From contig JAFMBM010000026.1 of the NCBI GenBank assembly GCA_017858515.1, forward strand, positions 1 through 42,713: a DNA stretch of 42,713 nucleotides. Reading direction: 5' to 3'. This DNA comes from Cryomorphaceae bacterium. Its GTDB lineage: Bacteria > Bacteroidota > Bacteroidia > Flavobacteriales > Schleiferiaceae. Position 1 is the stretch's first letter; each line of letters opens with the position of its first letter. Of this stretch, positions 33,401-42,443 are shown in pieces. Made by a program: the position numbers and the translations under genes. Below the pieces are notes generated by a model. That model made no database searches. It was not told the origin of the DNA and worked only from the letters and a program-made list of their open reading frames with translations.

Positions 33401-34846
33401 TTATTCTCCCTGACCTAGGCTGTATCCTTTTAAACCATCAAAACTGAAAAGATTTTCTGTTTTAATGATGTCGAAGCCAGCCTCAACCACTCTCTTTTGA
33501 AGCGAAAGCAGATCTAAAGAACCTATGCTTTCTTTGGTTCTTAGAAAACGACAACGCCAATGGTCTGTACAATAGGTTTCTTCAAATCCGTTTGGAAACA
33601 CTTTTAGGCCTCTATTGCTGATCATTTGTAACTTAAAATCTTCCGAAGTGAGCTTCTGAAGAGTATGACCCAATACATCCGGATTGCGCTCATCTTTATC
33701 CCAGTCTAGGAATATATCAATGCCCTCTAGCTTCTTTTCCTCATGCGGATAGCTGCCTTCTTTAATCTGAATGGACTTTCGTCCTGCTGTATGCGCGGGC
33801 TCCAAGGTCTCGGGTTTTTTGCCCAATCTACTTACAATGGCTTCTGCGAAGGCTTTGGTGCCCACTCTTTCCTCGCTTTGTCCGATTTTAAATATATCGC
33901 CCGTATGAATGCCATCTTCTAAGGTGCACAGCCAAGCATTCTTAATGGTATCGGCCACTTCGGTTTTGCCCATTTGACCCAACATCATAATGGCGGCATT
34001 CAATAGGCCGGAAGGATTGGCCATATCTTTTCCAGCAATATCTGGAGCAGAGCCATGAATGGCTTCATACATGGCTACTTTCTTTCCAATATTTGAAGAA
34101 CCACCCAATCCAACCGAACCGGCTACTTCTGCAGCGATATCTGAAATAATATCTCCGTACAAATTAAGCGTAACTACTACGTCTAAGGTGGAAGGCCTAT
34201 TGGCAACAATGGCAGAGCCTATGTCTATTATTAAATGATCGGCTTTGATTTCGGGATACTCTAAAGCAATCTCGTTGAAAATCCTGTGAAACAATCCATC
34301 GGCCTGTTTCATAATATTGTCTTTGGTCATGCAGGTTACCTTCTTGCGACCAAATGCTCGAGCATACTCAAAAGCGTAGCGAATAATTCTTTCGCAACCT
34401 GGTCTCGAGATCAACTTCAGAACTTGAACTACTTCTTGGGTTTGACGGTGCTCGATGCCGGCATATAAATCTTCCTCATTCTCGCGGATAATAACCATAT
34501 CCATTTTACTGAAGTTGGAGCGAACAAAAGGAGTGTAGGCTTGCACTGGACGAACATTGGCAAAAAGACCCAGAGTTTTGCGGATGGTTACGTTCATGCT
34601 CTTAAAGCCACCGCCTTGAGGGGTGGTGATGGGCGCTTTTAAGAAATTGCCATTTTTTTGAATGATGGCCCAAGACTCGTCGGAGATTCCTGTCTTCGAA
34701 CCACTGGCGTATACCTTTTCTCCAATTTGGATGGTATCGTATTCAAGATTGGCGCCGGCTTTGTCTAAAATATGGAGAACGGCGTCCATAATTTCTGGAC
34801 CTATTCCATCTCCATGAGCAATGGTTATACGAGAGGGATTGTGCAT
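33401..34846 (-). CDS. icd: NADP-dependent isocitrate dehydrogenase, long form
   Basis: 481 residues. It oxidises isocitrate to 2-oxoglutarate in the TCA cycle. The catalytic part (about 1-330) has ITIAHGDGIGPEIMDAV, the substrate-loop SMNVTIRKTLGLFANVRPVQ, VIIRENEEDLYAGIEH, MTKDNIMKQADGLF, NLYGDIISDIAAEVAGSVG and EAIHGSAPDIAGKDMANP. A C-terminal extension of about 140 residues (from PETLEPAHTAGRKS) is like that of the Thermus/Rickettsia-type enzyme (about 490 residues) and distinguishes it from E. coli Icd. It is the last gene of a minus-strand run, 16 bp after the BtuF-like gene. Confidence 0.93.
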   Translation of the reverse strand: MHNPSRITIAHGDGIGPEIMDAVLHILDKAGANLEYDTIQIGEKVYASGSKTGISDESWAIIQKNGNFLKAPITTPQGGGFKSMNVTIRKTLGLFANVRPVQAYTPFVRSNFSKMDMVIIRENEEDLYAGIEHRQTQEVVQVLKLISRPGCERIIRYAFEYARAFGRKKVTCMTKDNIMKQADGLFHRIFNEIALEYPEIKADHLIIDIGSAIVANRPSTLDVVVTLNLYGDIISDIAAEVAGSVGLGGSSNIGKKVAMYEAIHGSAPDIAGKDMANPSGLLNAAIMMLGQMGKTEVADTIKNAWLCTLEDGIHTGDIFKIGQSEERVGTKAFAEAIVSRLGKKPETLEPAHTAGRKSIQIKEGSYPHEEKKLEGIDIFLDWDKDERNPDVLGHTLQKLTSEDFKLQMISNRGLKVFPNGFEETYCTDHWRCRFLRTKESIGSLDLLSLQKRVVEAGFDIIKTENLFSFDGLKGYSLGQGE

Positions 34847-34862
34847 AGTTTACTATGTGTTT

Positions 34863-35681
34863 TTATGTGAGTTTTTCAATGCGTTTCTGTTCAATGTATA
34901 GGGTGGCTACGAGCGGCTTTAAGATGGAAGCCGATTTCAGCATTCTTGAGCCATACCACGAAAAGGCTTCGCCATCTACCAGTGAAATGCGCTCTGTTTC
35001 GAGATGCATTTTCAATTCGTCTATGTGCTTTTGCTTGAAAGGGAAGGGCTCAGAAGAGAGAAAGAGTACTTCTGCTTCCAATGCTTTTATCTGATCTATA
35101 CTGAGTATGGGATAACGCGATGCCTTTACAGCATTTTGATATCCGAAATGCGTTAATACAGAATCGATATAGGTTCCGCTGCCAGCACACATATACGGAT
35201 CCTTCCAGATGAGGTAGACTGCTCGCTGTGCTGGGGCGGTTAATGGACTGCTCTTCCAGGCACGCATGGTCTGGTCTCGTAGCTTTTGGGCTTCAGATAT
35301 TTTACCAATCAATTCACCCAAATCGGTGAGGAGGTTGAATGCCTTGGCTAGGTTTGAAACCTCAGAAACCCAAACGGGGTAGTCCGTTGCCAATTCTTCG
35401 AGCAAAGCTTTGTCGTTCTCTTCTTTGTTGGCAATGATTAAATCGGGTTCCAAAGCACGGATGTCTTCCAACCGAAAATCCTTGGTTCCCCCCACGCGCA
35501 GCTTAGATTGAAACCATTCGTTTGGATGAATGCAGAAGCGTGTAATGCCTACTACTTCTTCGCGCAAGCCCAAATCGTATAGGGTTTCGGTAATGCTGGG
35601 CACCAACGAAACAATTCGCTGGGGAGGCCAATGAATTTCTACGGCTCTATTGAGATGATCTGTAAAAAGCCTTTCAGCCAT
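34863..35681 (-). CDS. BtuF-like helical-backbone metal/cobalamin-binding protein
   Basis: 272 residues, periplasmic-binding-protein 2 family. Visible parts: RIVSLVPSITETLYDLGL (residues 23-40), VVGITRFCIHPN, LEDIRALEPDLIIANKEEN, a helical linker (about 110-150), MCAGSGTYIDSVLTHFGYQNA and the C-terminal LFLSSEPFPF. No signal peptide or lipobox is present, which is unusual for an ABC uptake receptor but common for this Bacteroidota subgroup, and the location is therefore uncertain. No permease or ATPase gene is adjacent. The start codon overlaps the stop of the CBS gene (TAATG), so it is translationally coupled to it. Confidence 0.83.
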   Translation of the reverse strand: MAERLFTDHLNRAVEIHWPPQRIVSLVPSITETLYDLGLREEVVGITRFCIHPNEWFQSKLRVGGTKDFRLEDIRALEPDLIIANKEENDKALLEELATDYPVWVSEVSNLAKAFNLLTDLGELIGKISEAQKLRDQTMRAWKSSPLTAPAQRAVYLIWKDPYMCAGSGTYIDSVLTHFGYQNAVKASRYPILSIDQIKALEAEVLFLSSEPFPFKQKHIDELKMHLETERISLVDGEAFSWYGSRMLKSASILKPLVATLYIEQKRIEKLT

Positions 35682-37039
35682 TAAGACATGGCGCTAATAA
35701 GGTCGTGGGGGGTAAGGATGTGATGTCTTCCATCTGCGAATTCAACCAAGACAGCAGGATGTGCCCCTTGACCGAGCAACTGAACCACTTCTTCTTTGGC
35801 TGTTTTAGCGGAAACAATGGGAAGGGGCTTCGACATTACCTCTTCACAAAGTCTGTTCAAGATATCGGGAGACATATTTTTAATGAGTTGAGCATCGTCT
35901 ATGGTGCCTACAATTTTGCCATCCTTTACCACAGGCAGTTGAGAAATATCAAACTTTCTTAGTAGACTAATGGCGTTGGTTACGGGCTCACCACTTCCCA
36001 CCGTTAAAAGAGGCTTGCTCAAATGCTTCTCTGCCAGGTCTCCAGCGGTCTTACCCAATTGAGGAAGGAAACCACGATCGCGCATCCAATCGTCGTTGAA
36101 TACTTTTCCAACATAGCGACTTCCGTGGTCGTGGAAAAGAACCACCACCACATCTTCGGGTTTCAGCAAATGTTTCAATTGTCTCAAGCCCTGAAAGGCC
36201 GAGCCACAAGAATAGCCCAAGAGCAATCCTTCTTTCAGTGCGAGCTCACGGGTAGTAAGCGCACCATCTCGGTCGGTTACTTTTTCAAAACGATCGATGA
36301 GTTCAAACTCTACGTTCTTCGGCAAAATGTCTTCGCCTATTCCTTCGGTGATATATGAATAGATTTCATTTTCATCAAAGATGCCCGTTTCGTGGTATTT
36401 CTTAAAAACCGAACCGTAAGAGTCTATGCCCCAAATCTGAACATTTGGGTTCTTTTCTTTTAAATATTTGGCAACACCCGAGATGGTTCCTCCTGTTCCT
36501 ACGCCCACCACAAAATGGGTGATTTTTCCATCGGTTTGATCCCAGATTTCAGGCCCAGTAGATTCGTAATGGGCAGCGCGATTGCTTAAGTTGTCGTATT
36601 GATTGGGGAAGAATGAATTCGGGATCTCTTTATTGAGGCGTTTGGCTACAGAGTAATAGCTGTCTGGATGATCGGGAGCAACGCTGGTAGGACAAACATA
36701 AATCTGAGCACCCATGGCTCTGAGAATATCCATTTTTTCTTTCGACTGCTTATCGGAGAGAGTGCAGATGAGCTTGTAGCCTTTTACAATGGCAGCAATG
36801 GCCAATCCCATTCCTGTATTTCCAGAAGTACATTCTATAATAGTTCCTCCGGGTTTTAAACGACCGTCTTTTTCTGCATCTTCAATCATTTTGAGAGCCA
36901 TTCTATCCTTCACGCTATGGCCTGGATTGAAGTATTCTACCTTAGCCAAAATGGTGCCCGGTATATCTTCAGCAATCGAATTGAGGCGAATCATTGGGGT
37001 ATTTCCAATGGTATCTAAAATAGAATCACAAATCTTCAT
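35681..37039 (-). CDS. Cystathionine beta-synthase with CBS-domain pair
   Basis: 452 residues from ATG 37039; the frame opens at a TTG three codons upstream. The PLP-dependent fold-type II domain (about 1-320) shows DTIGNTPMIRLN, HSVKDRMAL (PLP lysine), the phosphate-loop SGNTGMGLA and VGVGTGGTISGVAKY. The C-terminal pair of CBS domains (about 335-452, GSGEPVTNAISLLRKFDISQLPVV…VMSKPLPIV…LTPHDLI) distinguishes it from cysteine synthase and is the usual regulatory part. It makes cystathionine from serine and homocysteine, or H2S in side reactions. Head of the CBS, BtuF-like, icd run. The LolC-like gene lies about 40 bp upstream on the same strand. Confidence 0.92.
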   Translation of the reverse strand: MKICDSILDTIGNTPMIRLNSIAEDIPGTILAKVEYFNPGHSVKDRMALKMIEDAEKDGRLKPGGTIIECTSGNTGMGLAIAAIVKGYKLICTLSDKQSKEKMDILRAMGAQIYVCPTSVAPDHPDSYYSVAKRLNKEIPNSFFPNQYDNLSNRAAHYESTGPEIWDQTDGKITHFVVGVGTGGTISGVAKYLKEKNPNVQIWGIDSYGSVFKKYHETGIFDENEIYSYITEGIGEDILPKNVEFELIDRFEKVTDRDGALTTRELALKEGLLLGYSCGSAFQGLRQLKHLLKPEDVVVVLFHDHGSRYVGKVFNDDWMRDRGFLPQLGKTAGDLAEKHLSKPLLTVGSGEPVTNAISLLRKFDISQLPVVKDGKIVGTIDDAQLIKNMSPDILNRLCEEVMSKPLPIVSAKTAKEEVVQLLGQGAHPAVLVEFADGRHHILTPHDLISAMS

Positions 37040-37080
37040 GGCAATCAAATTTGCCGCGAAGGTACTGTCAAAAACAGGGC

Positions 37081-38304
37081 TTAAAAAGTCCGAAGGGCTT
37101 CTGCGGGATCCATTTTACTAATTATTCGAACGGGAAGGTTCATACTCATAAATCCGATGAGCAGAATGGCGAGATTTAGGCCTAGCAGTATCCAGCTGTT
37201 GAGGTAAATAGGCACTGAACTAACATAGTACACCTCCGGATCGAGTTTAATCCAACCGAACTGCTGTTGCAGCAAACAGATTCCAAGGCCAATGCTATTG
37301 CCCCAAAGGAGGCCCAACAACAAAATGTGAATAGAACGGTAGCGAAAAAGGGTGCGCAATTGTGAGTTGGTGGCGCCTAAGGCCTTTAATAATCCTATGG
37401 CTTTCTTTTTCTCCAGAATAATGGTAATGAGGGCGGTCATGGTATTCACTAATCCTACTATGATCATTATTAATAGAATGAAGTAGATGTTGACATCAAA
37501 AAGACCTACCCATTGGTAGATGTCGGGATAGCGTTCTTGGGCGGTATAGGTATCGGCATAAAGCGGAAGCTGGGCAATCCACCGATCGGTAAGCTCTTCT
37601 AGTTTCGCATCGGGTTTGAGGAAAACCTCTAGGTGGCCATACTCTCCTTCATTCCACTTTAAAATACGGGCTAAGTGTTTGTGATCGGCCAGTATATATT
37701 CTCGGTCGAAGGTTTCCATCCCAGTAGAGTAGCTCCCACAGAGGGTAAACTTTCGGATTAAGGGAGGCTTGGAGGCTTCTCGGATAAAGAAGATGGCAAC
37801 GGTATCGCCCAATTTGAGTTGAAGGCGATTGAGTAAAAAGTCTGAGATCAGTACATCATCACTGTATTCTTCAGAAAGGTAGTTGGGCAAAACTCCGGAG
37901 CTGAGGTAGGGAAGAAAGCCCGCCCAATTAAAACTCGAGTCTACTCCTTTTACCATAATCCCTTCAAAGTCCTCTTCGGTTTTAAGTATGCCGCCTTTTT
38001 CGGAAATACCTTGAACAAAGGCCACGTCTTCATCGAGCAGAAGTACTTGCCTAATACTGTCTGCGCTCATTAAGGGTTTTTCACGATCTTCAGGCCCGAT
38101 ATAAGGAACGATTTGTAGATGGCCTGTGAAGGATGTAATCTTTTCGGTGATTTTCCGTTGAAGACCCATTCCAGTGGCTATGCTTACAATCATTACCACC
38201 ATAGACAAGGCCACAGCGGTTACCCCAATGCGCACTACGCGTTGACTTAAACCACTGCCTTTTCGGGTGGATAATCGGTGAGCAAAAAAGAGTTCGAATC
38301 GCAA
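37081..38304 (-). CDS. LolC/LolE-like ABC transporter permease
   Basis: 407 residues. The start is TTG at 38304: the conserved opening (M)RFELFFAHRLSTRKG requires it and no ATG is near. Four membrane segments are expected: about 27-49 (VGVTAV-like VRIGVTAVALSMVVMIVSIA), 275-300 (NIYFILLIMIIVGLVNTMTAL), 320-345 and 368-390, with a large periplasmic MacB-type domain between the first and second. The conserved KKAIGLLKALGATNSQL and the ending MDPAEALRTF are typical. It extracts lipoproteins from the inner membrane together with a LolD ATPase, which is not encoded here. Start codons of this and the divergent NamZ gene are 15 bp apart. Confidence 0.9.
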   Translation of the reverse strand: MRFELFFAHRLSTRKGSGLSQRVVRIGVTAVALSMVVMIVSIATGMGLQRKITEKITSFTGHLQIVPYIGPEDREKPLMSADSIRQVLLLDEDVAFVQGISEKGGILKTEEDFEGIMVKGVDSSFNWAGFLPYLSSGVLPNYLSEEYSDDVLISDFLLNRLQLKLGDTVAIFFIREASKPPLIRKFTLCGSYSTGMETFDREYILADHKHLARILKWNEGEYGHLEVFLKPDAKLEELTDRWIAQLPLYADTYTAQERYPDIYQWVGLFDVNIYFILLIMIIVGLVNTMTALITIILEKKKAIGLLKALGATNSQLRTLFRYRSIHILLLGLLWGNSIGLGICLLQQQFGWIKLDPEVYYVSSVPIYLNSWILLGLNLAILLIGFMSMNLPVRIISKMDPAEALRTF

Positions 38305-38319
38305 AAGTGAAGGAAATCT

Positions 38320-39495
38320 ATGAAAGGCATCAAATATAGTCTGTGTTTACTCGCTCTGTTATGTTTTACTTCTGTGCTGCACGCACAGGATGATTTATAT
38401 GTTGGAGCCGAACGCTTTCTGGCGTATAAATATGCGGTGGAGGGCAAAAGGGTAGCCGTGGTATCCAACCAAACCTCTCGGGTTGGCAAGCAGCATTTGG
38501 TCGACTTTCTCTTAGGAGAAAAGGTGAATATTGTGAAAGTATTTGCGCCTGAACATGGCTTCAGGGGAGAAGCTGCTGCGGGCGAAAAGGTGCAAAGTGG
38601 CAAGGATACAAAAACGGGATTGCCCATTGTGTCTCTCTATGGATCAAATAAAAAGCCCACCCCAGAGCAGTTGGCCAATGTAGAGGTGGTGCTCTTTGAT
38701 ATTCAAGATGTGGGTGCTCGATTTTATACCTATATCTCTACCATGACCTATGTAATGGAAGCCTGTGCTGAAAAAGGCATTCCTTTCTTGGTCTTAGACA
38801 GACCCAATCCGAATGGATTTTACGTAGACGGACCTGTGCTGCAAAAAGGCTTTGAGTCTTTTGTGGGATTGCATCCTGTGCCAGTTGTGCATGGAATGAC
38901 CATAGGCGAATATGCCCTAATGGTGAGCAATGAAGGATGGTTGGCCAAAGGCAAGAAAGCCGATTTAACCGTAATTAAGTGCCTGAACTATTCGCACAAA
39001 GACAAATATGTTTTGCCTGTTGCCCCTTCACCCAATTTGCCTAACGCAGCGGCCGTTGCACTCTATCCTTCGCTTTGCTTCTTTGAAGGAACCCCAATGA
39101 GTGTGGGACGAGGGACCGATTTTCCTTTCCAAACCTTTGGGGCACCCTGGTTTCACTTAGGAAGTTTTGTTTTCACTCCCCATTCTATGCCTTCCGCACC
39201 GCATCCGCCCTATGAAAACCAAGATTGCTTTGGCATTAATCTGCGCAACTTCGGAGAGTATTTTATGTCGGGAAGCGGCGAGCTGTATTGGTTCTGGTTG
39301 GTGGAAGCCTATAAACTTTCGCCAGACAAAGAAAAATTCTTTACACCCTTCTTCGATAAATTGACCGGAACCGACAAAATCCGCAAGGCTATTATAGGTG
39401 GAATGGAGGGCGATGAAATACCTTCCTTGTACAAGAAGGAAGTAGAAGAATTTAAAAAGATTAGAGATAAATATTTGATCTATCCCGATGAATAA
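38320..39495 (+). CDS. namZ: DUF1343 / NamZ-type exo-beta-N-acetylmuramidase
   Basis: 391 residues with signal peptide MKGIKYSLCLLALLCFTSVLHA before QDDLY. The family cleaves N-acetylmuramic acid from the non-reducing end of peptidoglycan fragments (GH171). Conserved strings: VAVVSNQTSRVG, FAPEHGFRGEAAAGE (presumed catalytic Glu/His region), LFDIQDVGARFYTYISTM, LDRPNPNG, VHGMTIGEYA and EGTPMSVGRGTDFPFQTFGAPW. A GAAGGAAA sequence lies 5 bp before the ATG, unusual here. The gene is flanked by a divergent LolC-like gene and a convergent symporter operon, which fits a peptidoglycan-recycling neighbourhood. Likely periplasmic. Confidence 0.88.
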   Translation: MKGIKYSLCLLALLCFTSVLHAQDDLYVGAERFLAYKYAVEGKRVAVVSNQTSRVGKQHLVDFLLGEKVNIVKVFAPEHGFRGEAAAGEKVQSGKDTKTGLPIVSLYGSNKKPTPEQLANVEVVLFDIQDVGARFYTYISTMTYVMEACAEKGIPFLVLDRPNPNGFYVDGPVLQKGFESFVGLHPVPVVHGMTIGEYALMVSNEGWLAKGKKADLTVIKCLNYSHKDKYVLPVAPSPNLPNAAAVALYPSLCFFEGTPMSVGRGTDFPFQTFGAPWFHLGSFVFTPHSMPSAPHPPYENQDCFGINLRNFGEYFMSGSGELYWFWLVEAYKLSPDKEKFFTPFFDKLTGTDKIRKAIIGGMEGDEIPSLYKKEVEEFKKIRDKYLIYPDE

Positions 39496-39501
39496 AAGCC
39501 T

Positions 39502-40578
39502 TTATTCTAAAGACACTCTTTTCTCTATATAGTTGGAATTCATTAAGCCCAGGGCGCCCATATACTTTAGTTTGAAGCAAATTAAATCGCCCACTTTGTA
39601 GTTGGATGAATTTTCTTTTAAGTCCATGATGAGCATATCGGAACTGGCACCTTCAATTTCTATCTCTGGATCTTCGGTTTCTAGAAAGTGAGGCTGTATA
39701 TCCAATAGTCCAATGTCTAAGATGGCACGCTCGCTGGTTTTGCCATAATCTTCCTCCTTTATTTCGTAGACTTCTCCGGAGGGATTGGCGGCTAGTTCGC
39801 CATTGGGCACACTGGATTTCTCGGTAATCTCAATGATTTCTGCAAAAAGCTTGAAAACATCTGTGTTAAATCCGGTCATAGGACCTTCTTTGAATAGATC
39901 TACTCCGAAGAAGAGGGTTTCTCCCACGCGGAAATGATTGATGCCCTTTGGGATTAGCTTTCGTTCCACCAAAGGAATAACCACACTGGTTCCTCCACTT
40001 ACCCAAGGCATTTCAACTTGAAACTTAGCCTCGATGAGTTGTTTGTACAGGCTGAGCTGAATGAGTTTATCTACGCTGGGCATTACCCCATTGAGGCAGT
40101 TGAGGTTGGCACCAATTCCAACTATGGTAATATGCGGGAGATTAAATACCTGAGCATAAAAGTCTATGAGATCTTCGCCGAGCACGCCTTCGCGCAAATC
40201 GCCCAGTTCAATCATAATTAAAACTTTGTGTAGTTTGTTCTGGCGAACCGCTTCTTCGCTCAACCATTGAATGGTTTGAAGCTCTGTGTTGAAACTAACA
40301 TCCGCCCACTCTACAATACTCTTAATGCTTCTCTTGGCCGGAGGCTTGATGTAGACGGTTTGGATGGAGGGATAGGCCTTTTTGATTTTTTTGAGGTTGG
40401 AGACCCTAGAGTCACACAATTCGGTAGGTCCGAGGCGTTCTACTTCATTGATGAACAAAGTATTGCCACAAAGCATTTTGGTAACCACCGCCCAATCGAT
40501 GCCATGCTCTTTAAACATGGTATCAAGCATGCGGTAGTTGTGCTCAAGTTTCTTTCTATACAGTTTAATAAATGCCAT
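39502..40578 (-). CDS. Alanine/ornithine racemase-family PLP enzyme
   Basis: 358 residues. Fold-type III PLP domain: the Lys is in WAVVTKMLCGN (about residue 33), with LIMIELGDLREGV in the barrel and VSGGTSVVIP near the phosphate site. The C-terminal beta domain shows AILDIGLLDIQPHFLE and ASSDMLIMDL. This matches the alanine/ornithine racemase-like group (about 355 residues) better than Alr proper or the shorter YggS proteins. It would interconvert L- and D-amino acids. Last gene of a three-gene run, 6 bp after the GNAT gene and convergent with namZ, 6 bp away. Substrate is not determined. Confidence 0.83.
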   Translation of the reverse strand: MAFIKLYRKKLEHNYRMLDTMFKEHGIDWAVVTKMLCGNTLFINEVERLGPTELCDSRVSNLKKIKKAYPSIQTVYIKPPAKRSIKSIVEWADVSFNTELQTIQWLSEEAVRQNKLHKVLIMIELGDLREGVLGEDLIDFYAQVFNLPHITIVGIGANLNCLNGVMPSVDKLIQLSLYKQLIEAKFQVEMPWVSGGTSVVIPLVERKLIPKGINHFRVGETLFFGVDLFKEGPMTGFNTDVFKLFAEIIEITEKSSVPNGELAANPSGEVYEIKEEDYGKTSERAILDIGLLDIQPHFLETEDPEIEIEGASSDMLIMDLKENSSNYKVGDLICFKLKYMGALGLMNSNYIEKRVSLE

Positions 40579-40584
40579 GGTGGT

Positions 40585-41022
40585 TTAGCTTAAACGCATT
40601 TCGAGATACTTATTCGTAAAGCCCAGACGCTCGTACAATCGCTTGGCGGGATTGTCGGGTTCTACGTGCAAGGCCACCCCACCGCTGCACTGACTTACAC
40701 CCAATTCAATGAGTTTGGCGCCAATTCCAGCGCCTCTTTTACTTCCATCTACCGCTATATAGACAAGAATATTGGAAGGAATGAATCCTTCCATACCGGT
40801 TTTTAAAAATACCACAACACCAACCAATTCATTTTCCATAGTGGCGCAATACAAGGCACCGCCGGGCTTGTTGTTTTTGCCTTGAGCATAGTCTAAGGCT
40901 CCTTCAATCTGATGTAACGGATCGCCAAAGCGCTCTAAGTGCGTAAAGAGAAATTGAGATAGATCTTGGATGGAATAGCGGCTGTTCGAATCCCATTGGT
41001 TTACTTGAACATTGTTTTTCAT
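40585..41022 (-). CDS. GNAT-family N-acetyltransferase
   Basis: 145 residues. The acetyl-CoA loop is in VAVDGSKRGAGIGAKLIELG (about residues 90-108; R-x-x-G-x-G/A), preceded by the beta bulge ILVYI, and the C-terminal YERLGFTNKYLEMRLS is typical. It starts by ATGA overlap with the symporter stop, so translation is coupled. Together with the racemase gene downstream it may acetylate an amino acid or amino sugar brought in by the symporter, but the substrate is unknown. Confidence 0.88.
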   Translation of the reverse strand: MKNNVQVNQWDSNSRYSIQDLSQFLFTHLERFGDPLHQIEGALDYAQGKNNKPGGALYCATMENELVGVVVFLKTGMEGFIPSNILVYIAVDGSKRGAGIGAKLIELGVSQCSGGVALHVEPDNPAKRLYERLGFTNKYLEMRLS

Positions 41023-42443
41023 AGGGCTGAACTTATTTTTGAGTTAAATGAATTTCGAAGGCTGAGGTAAGTAAGAGTAGATAGCAACAATCCCGGTACA
41101 ATGGGATCGAAGTTGAAGGGTAGGGGAATAGACAAAAGGCCTATAAAAAGGGCCGAGCCTCCTCCGATCACAAGGGAAGCAATAGCCGCAGACGGATTGG
41201 GCGATTTGTCGAAGAGGGCTGCTAAAACGGGAATAAACAAGCCCGATACCATAATGGCATAGGATTGCAGCATAAGGTTGAGCACTCCTGTCATGGTACT
41301 GGCCAGAGCCAGGGAGATCAATCCAATACCCAAGGTAACCCACTGAGACATGCGGATGCTGGTCTTGGAGTTCTCGAGCTTCAGAATATCTGAAACCACA
41401 TTGCCACTGGCCGCCATGAGGCAGCTATCGGCTGTGCTGAGAATGGCCGAAAAATAGGCGCTCATCATAAGGCCCATCAATCCAACCGGCAAAAGAGAGC
41501 TGAGGAAGAGGGGCAGACCCATTTCCGGATCGAAGACTTCGCCTGGGGCAGGGACAGGAAGTATGCCTTGTAAGTAGGCTACCTTGGCCATCATGCCCAA
41601 GAGCGTACCCATTAAGGCAATGACAGGCCATTCTAAAAGACCTGCAATGCGCCAGGCCTGAATGGCCTCTTTCTTAGACCTACTGGCATAGATTCTTTGA
41701 TAGAGCGTCATACCAATAAACCAGATGGGAATAATAGTCAGCGACCAATTGATGATTTGCGCGAGGGAAAGTTGGTTGAATTGTAGGAAAGAAGCGGGAA
41801 GGGTAGATTGAATTCCATCCCATCCACCTAAATAGAAGTAGCCCATAGGTAGGCCAATACCAATCATACCGATCATAAGAACAATCCATTGAATGGTATC
41901 GGTATAGATCACTGCTTTTAATCCACCCATAGAAGTATAGATGACCGCCACCGCACCCATAATCCAAAGGGCAGGGGTGAGTTCAAGACCTGGAAAAGTA
42001 GCCGAGGCCAACTTGGCACCTGCTAAGAACTGACTGCTGGTAAAGCCGATGTATCCGATAAGAGAGAGAATACCCGCCCACCAAGCCATGCGGTTTCCGT
42101 AGATCGATTGGATGAATTGAGGGAATGTGAAGAGCATTTTGGCTCTGCCGATATCATAAACTTTAGGTACAAGAAGCACAGCCGCAAGCCAAGCGCCAAT
42201 GAGACCCGTAAAGAGCATCCAACTACCACTGATGCCCATACCAAAACCAAGACCGCCCAAGCCAATGGAAAATCCACCACCTACATCGGTCGCCACCACG
42301 CTGAGGCCAATATGCCATTTGCCAATATCTCTGCCTCCCACATAGAAATCGTTGGCAGACTCATTCTTTTTAAGGAAGTAGTGCCCCACCCACAGCATAG
42401 CAAGCATATAAACAACAAAGATGGAAGCGTCGATCCAGTGCAT
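41019..42443 (-). CDS. Sodium:solute symporter (SSS family)
   Basis: 474 residues with about 13 transmembrane segments. Family marks: YFLKKNESANDFYVGGRDIG near the first loop, DVGGGFSIGLGGLGFGMGI, GGLKAVIYTDTIQWIVLM (the SSS signature region) and SAILSTADSCLMAASGNVVSDI (Ser-Thr pair of the sodium site). It imports a sodium-coupled solute. Substrates of SSS members range from sugars and sialic acid to amino acids, pantothenate and nucleosides and cannot be read here. Neighbouring namZ suggests MurNAc or muropeptide, and the racemase-like gene suggests an amino acid. First gene of the three-gene run. Confidence 0.92.
   Translation of the reverse strand: MHWIDASIFVVYMLAMLWVGHYFLKKNESANDFYVGGRDIGKWHIGLSVVATDVGGGFSIGLGGLGFGMGISGSWMLFTGLIGAWLAAVLLVPKVYDIGRAKMLFTFPQFIQSIYGNRMAWWAGILSLIGYIGFTSSQFLAGAKLASATFPGLELTPALWIMGAVAVIYTSMGGLKAVIYTDTIQWIVLMIGMIGIGLPMGYFYLGGWDGIQSTLPASFLQFNQLSLAQIINWSLTIIPIWFIGMTLYQRIYASRSKKEAIQAWRIAGLLEWPVIALMGTLLGMMAKVAYLQGILPVPAPGEVFDPEMGLPLFLSSLLPVGLMGLMMSAYFSAILSTADSCLMAASGNVVSDILKLENSKTSIRMSQWVTLGIGLISLALASTMTGVLNLMLQSYAIMVSGLFIPVLAALFDKSPNPSAAIASLVIGGGSALFIGLLSIPLPFNFDPIVPGLLLSTLTYLSLRNSFNSKISSAL

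Noticed and set aside
37040..37080. S-box or B12 riboswitch before the CBS and BtuF-like genes
   Set aside because: Only about 40 bp separate the CBS start from the upstream gene, which is too short, and no conserved riboswitch core is visible.
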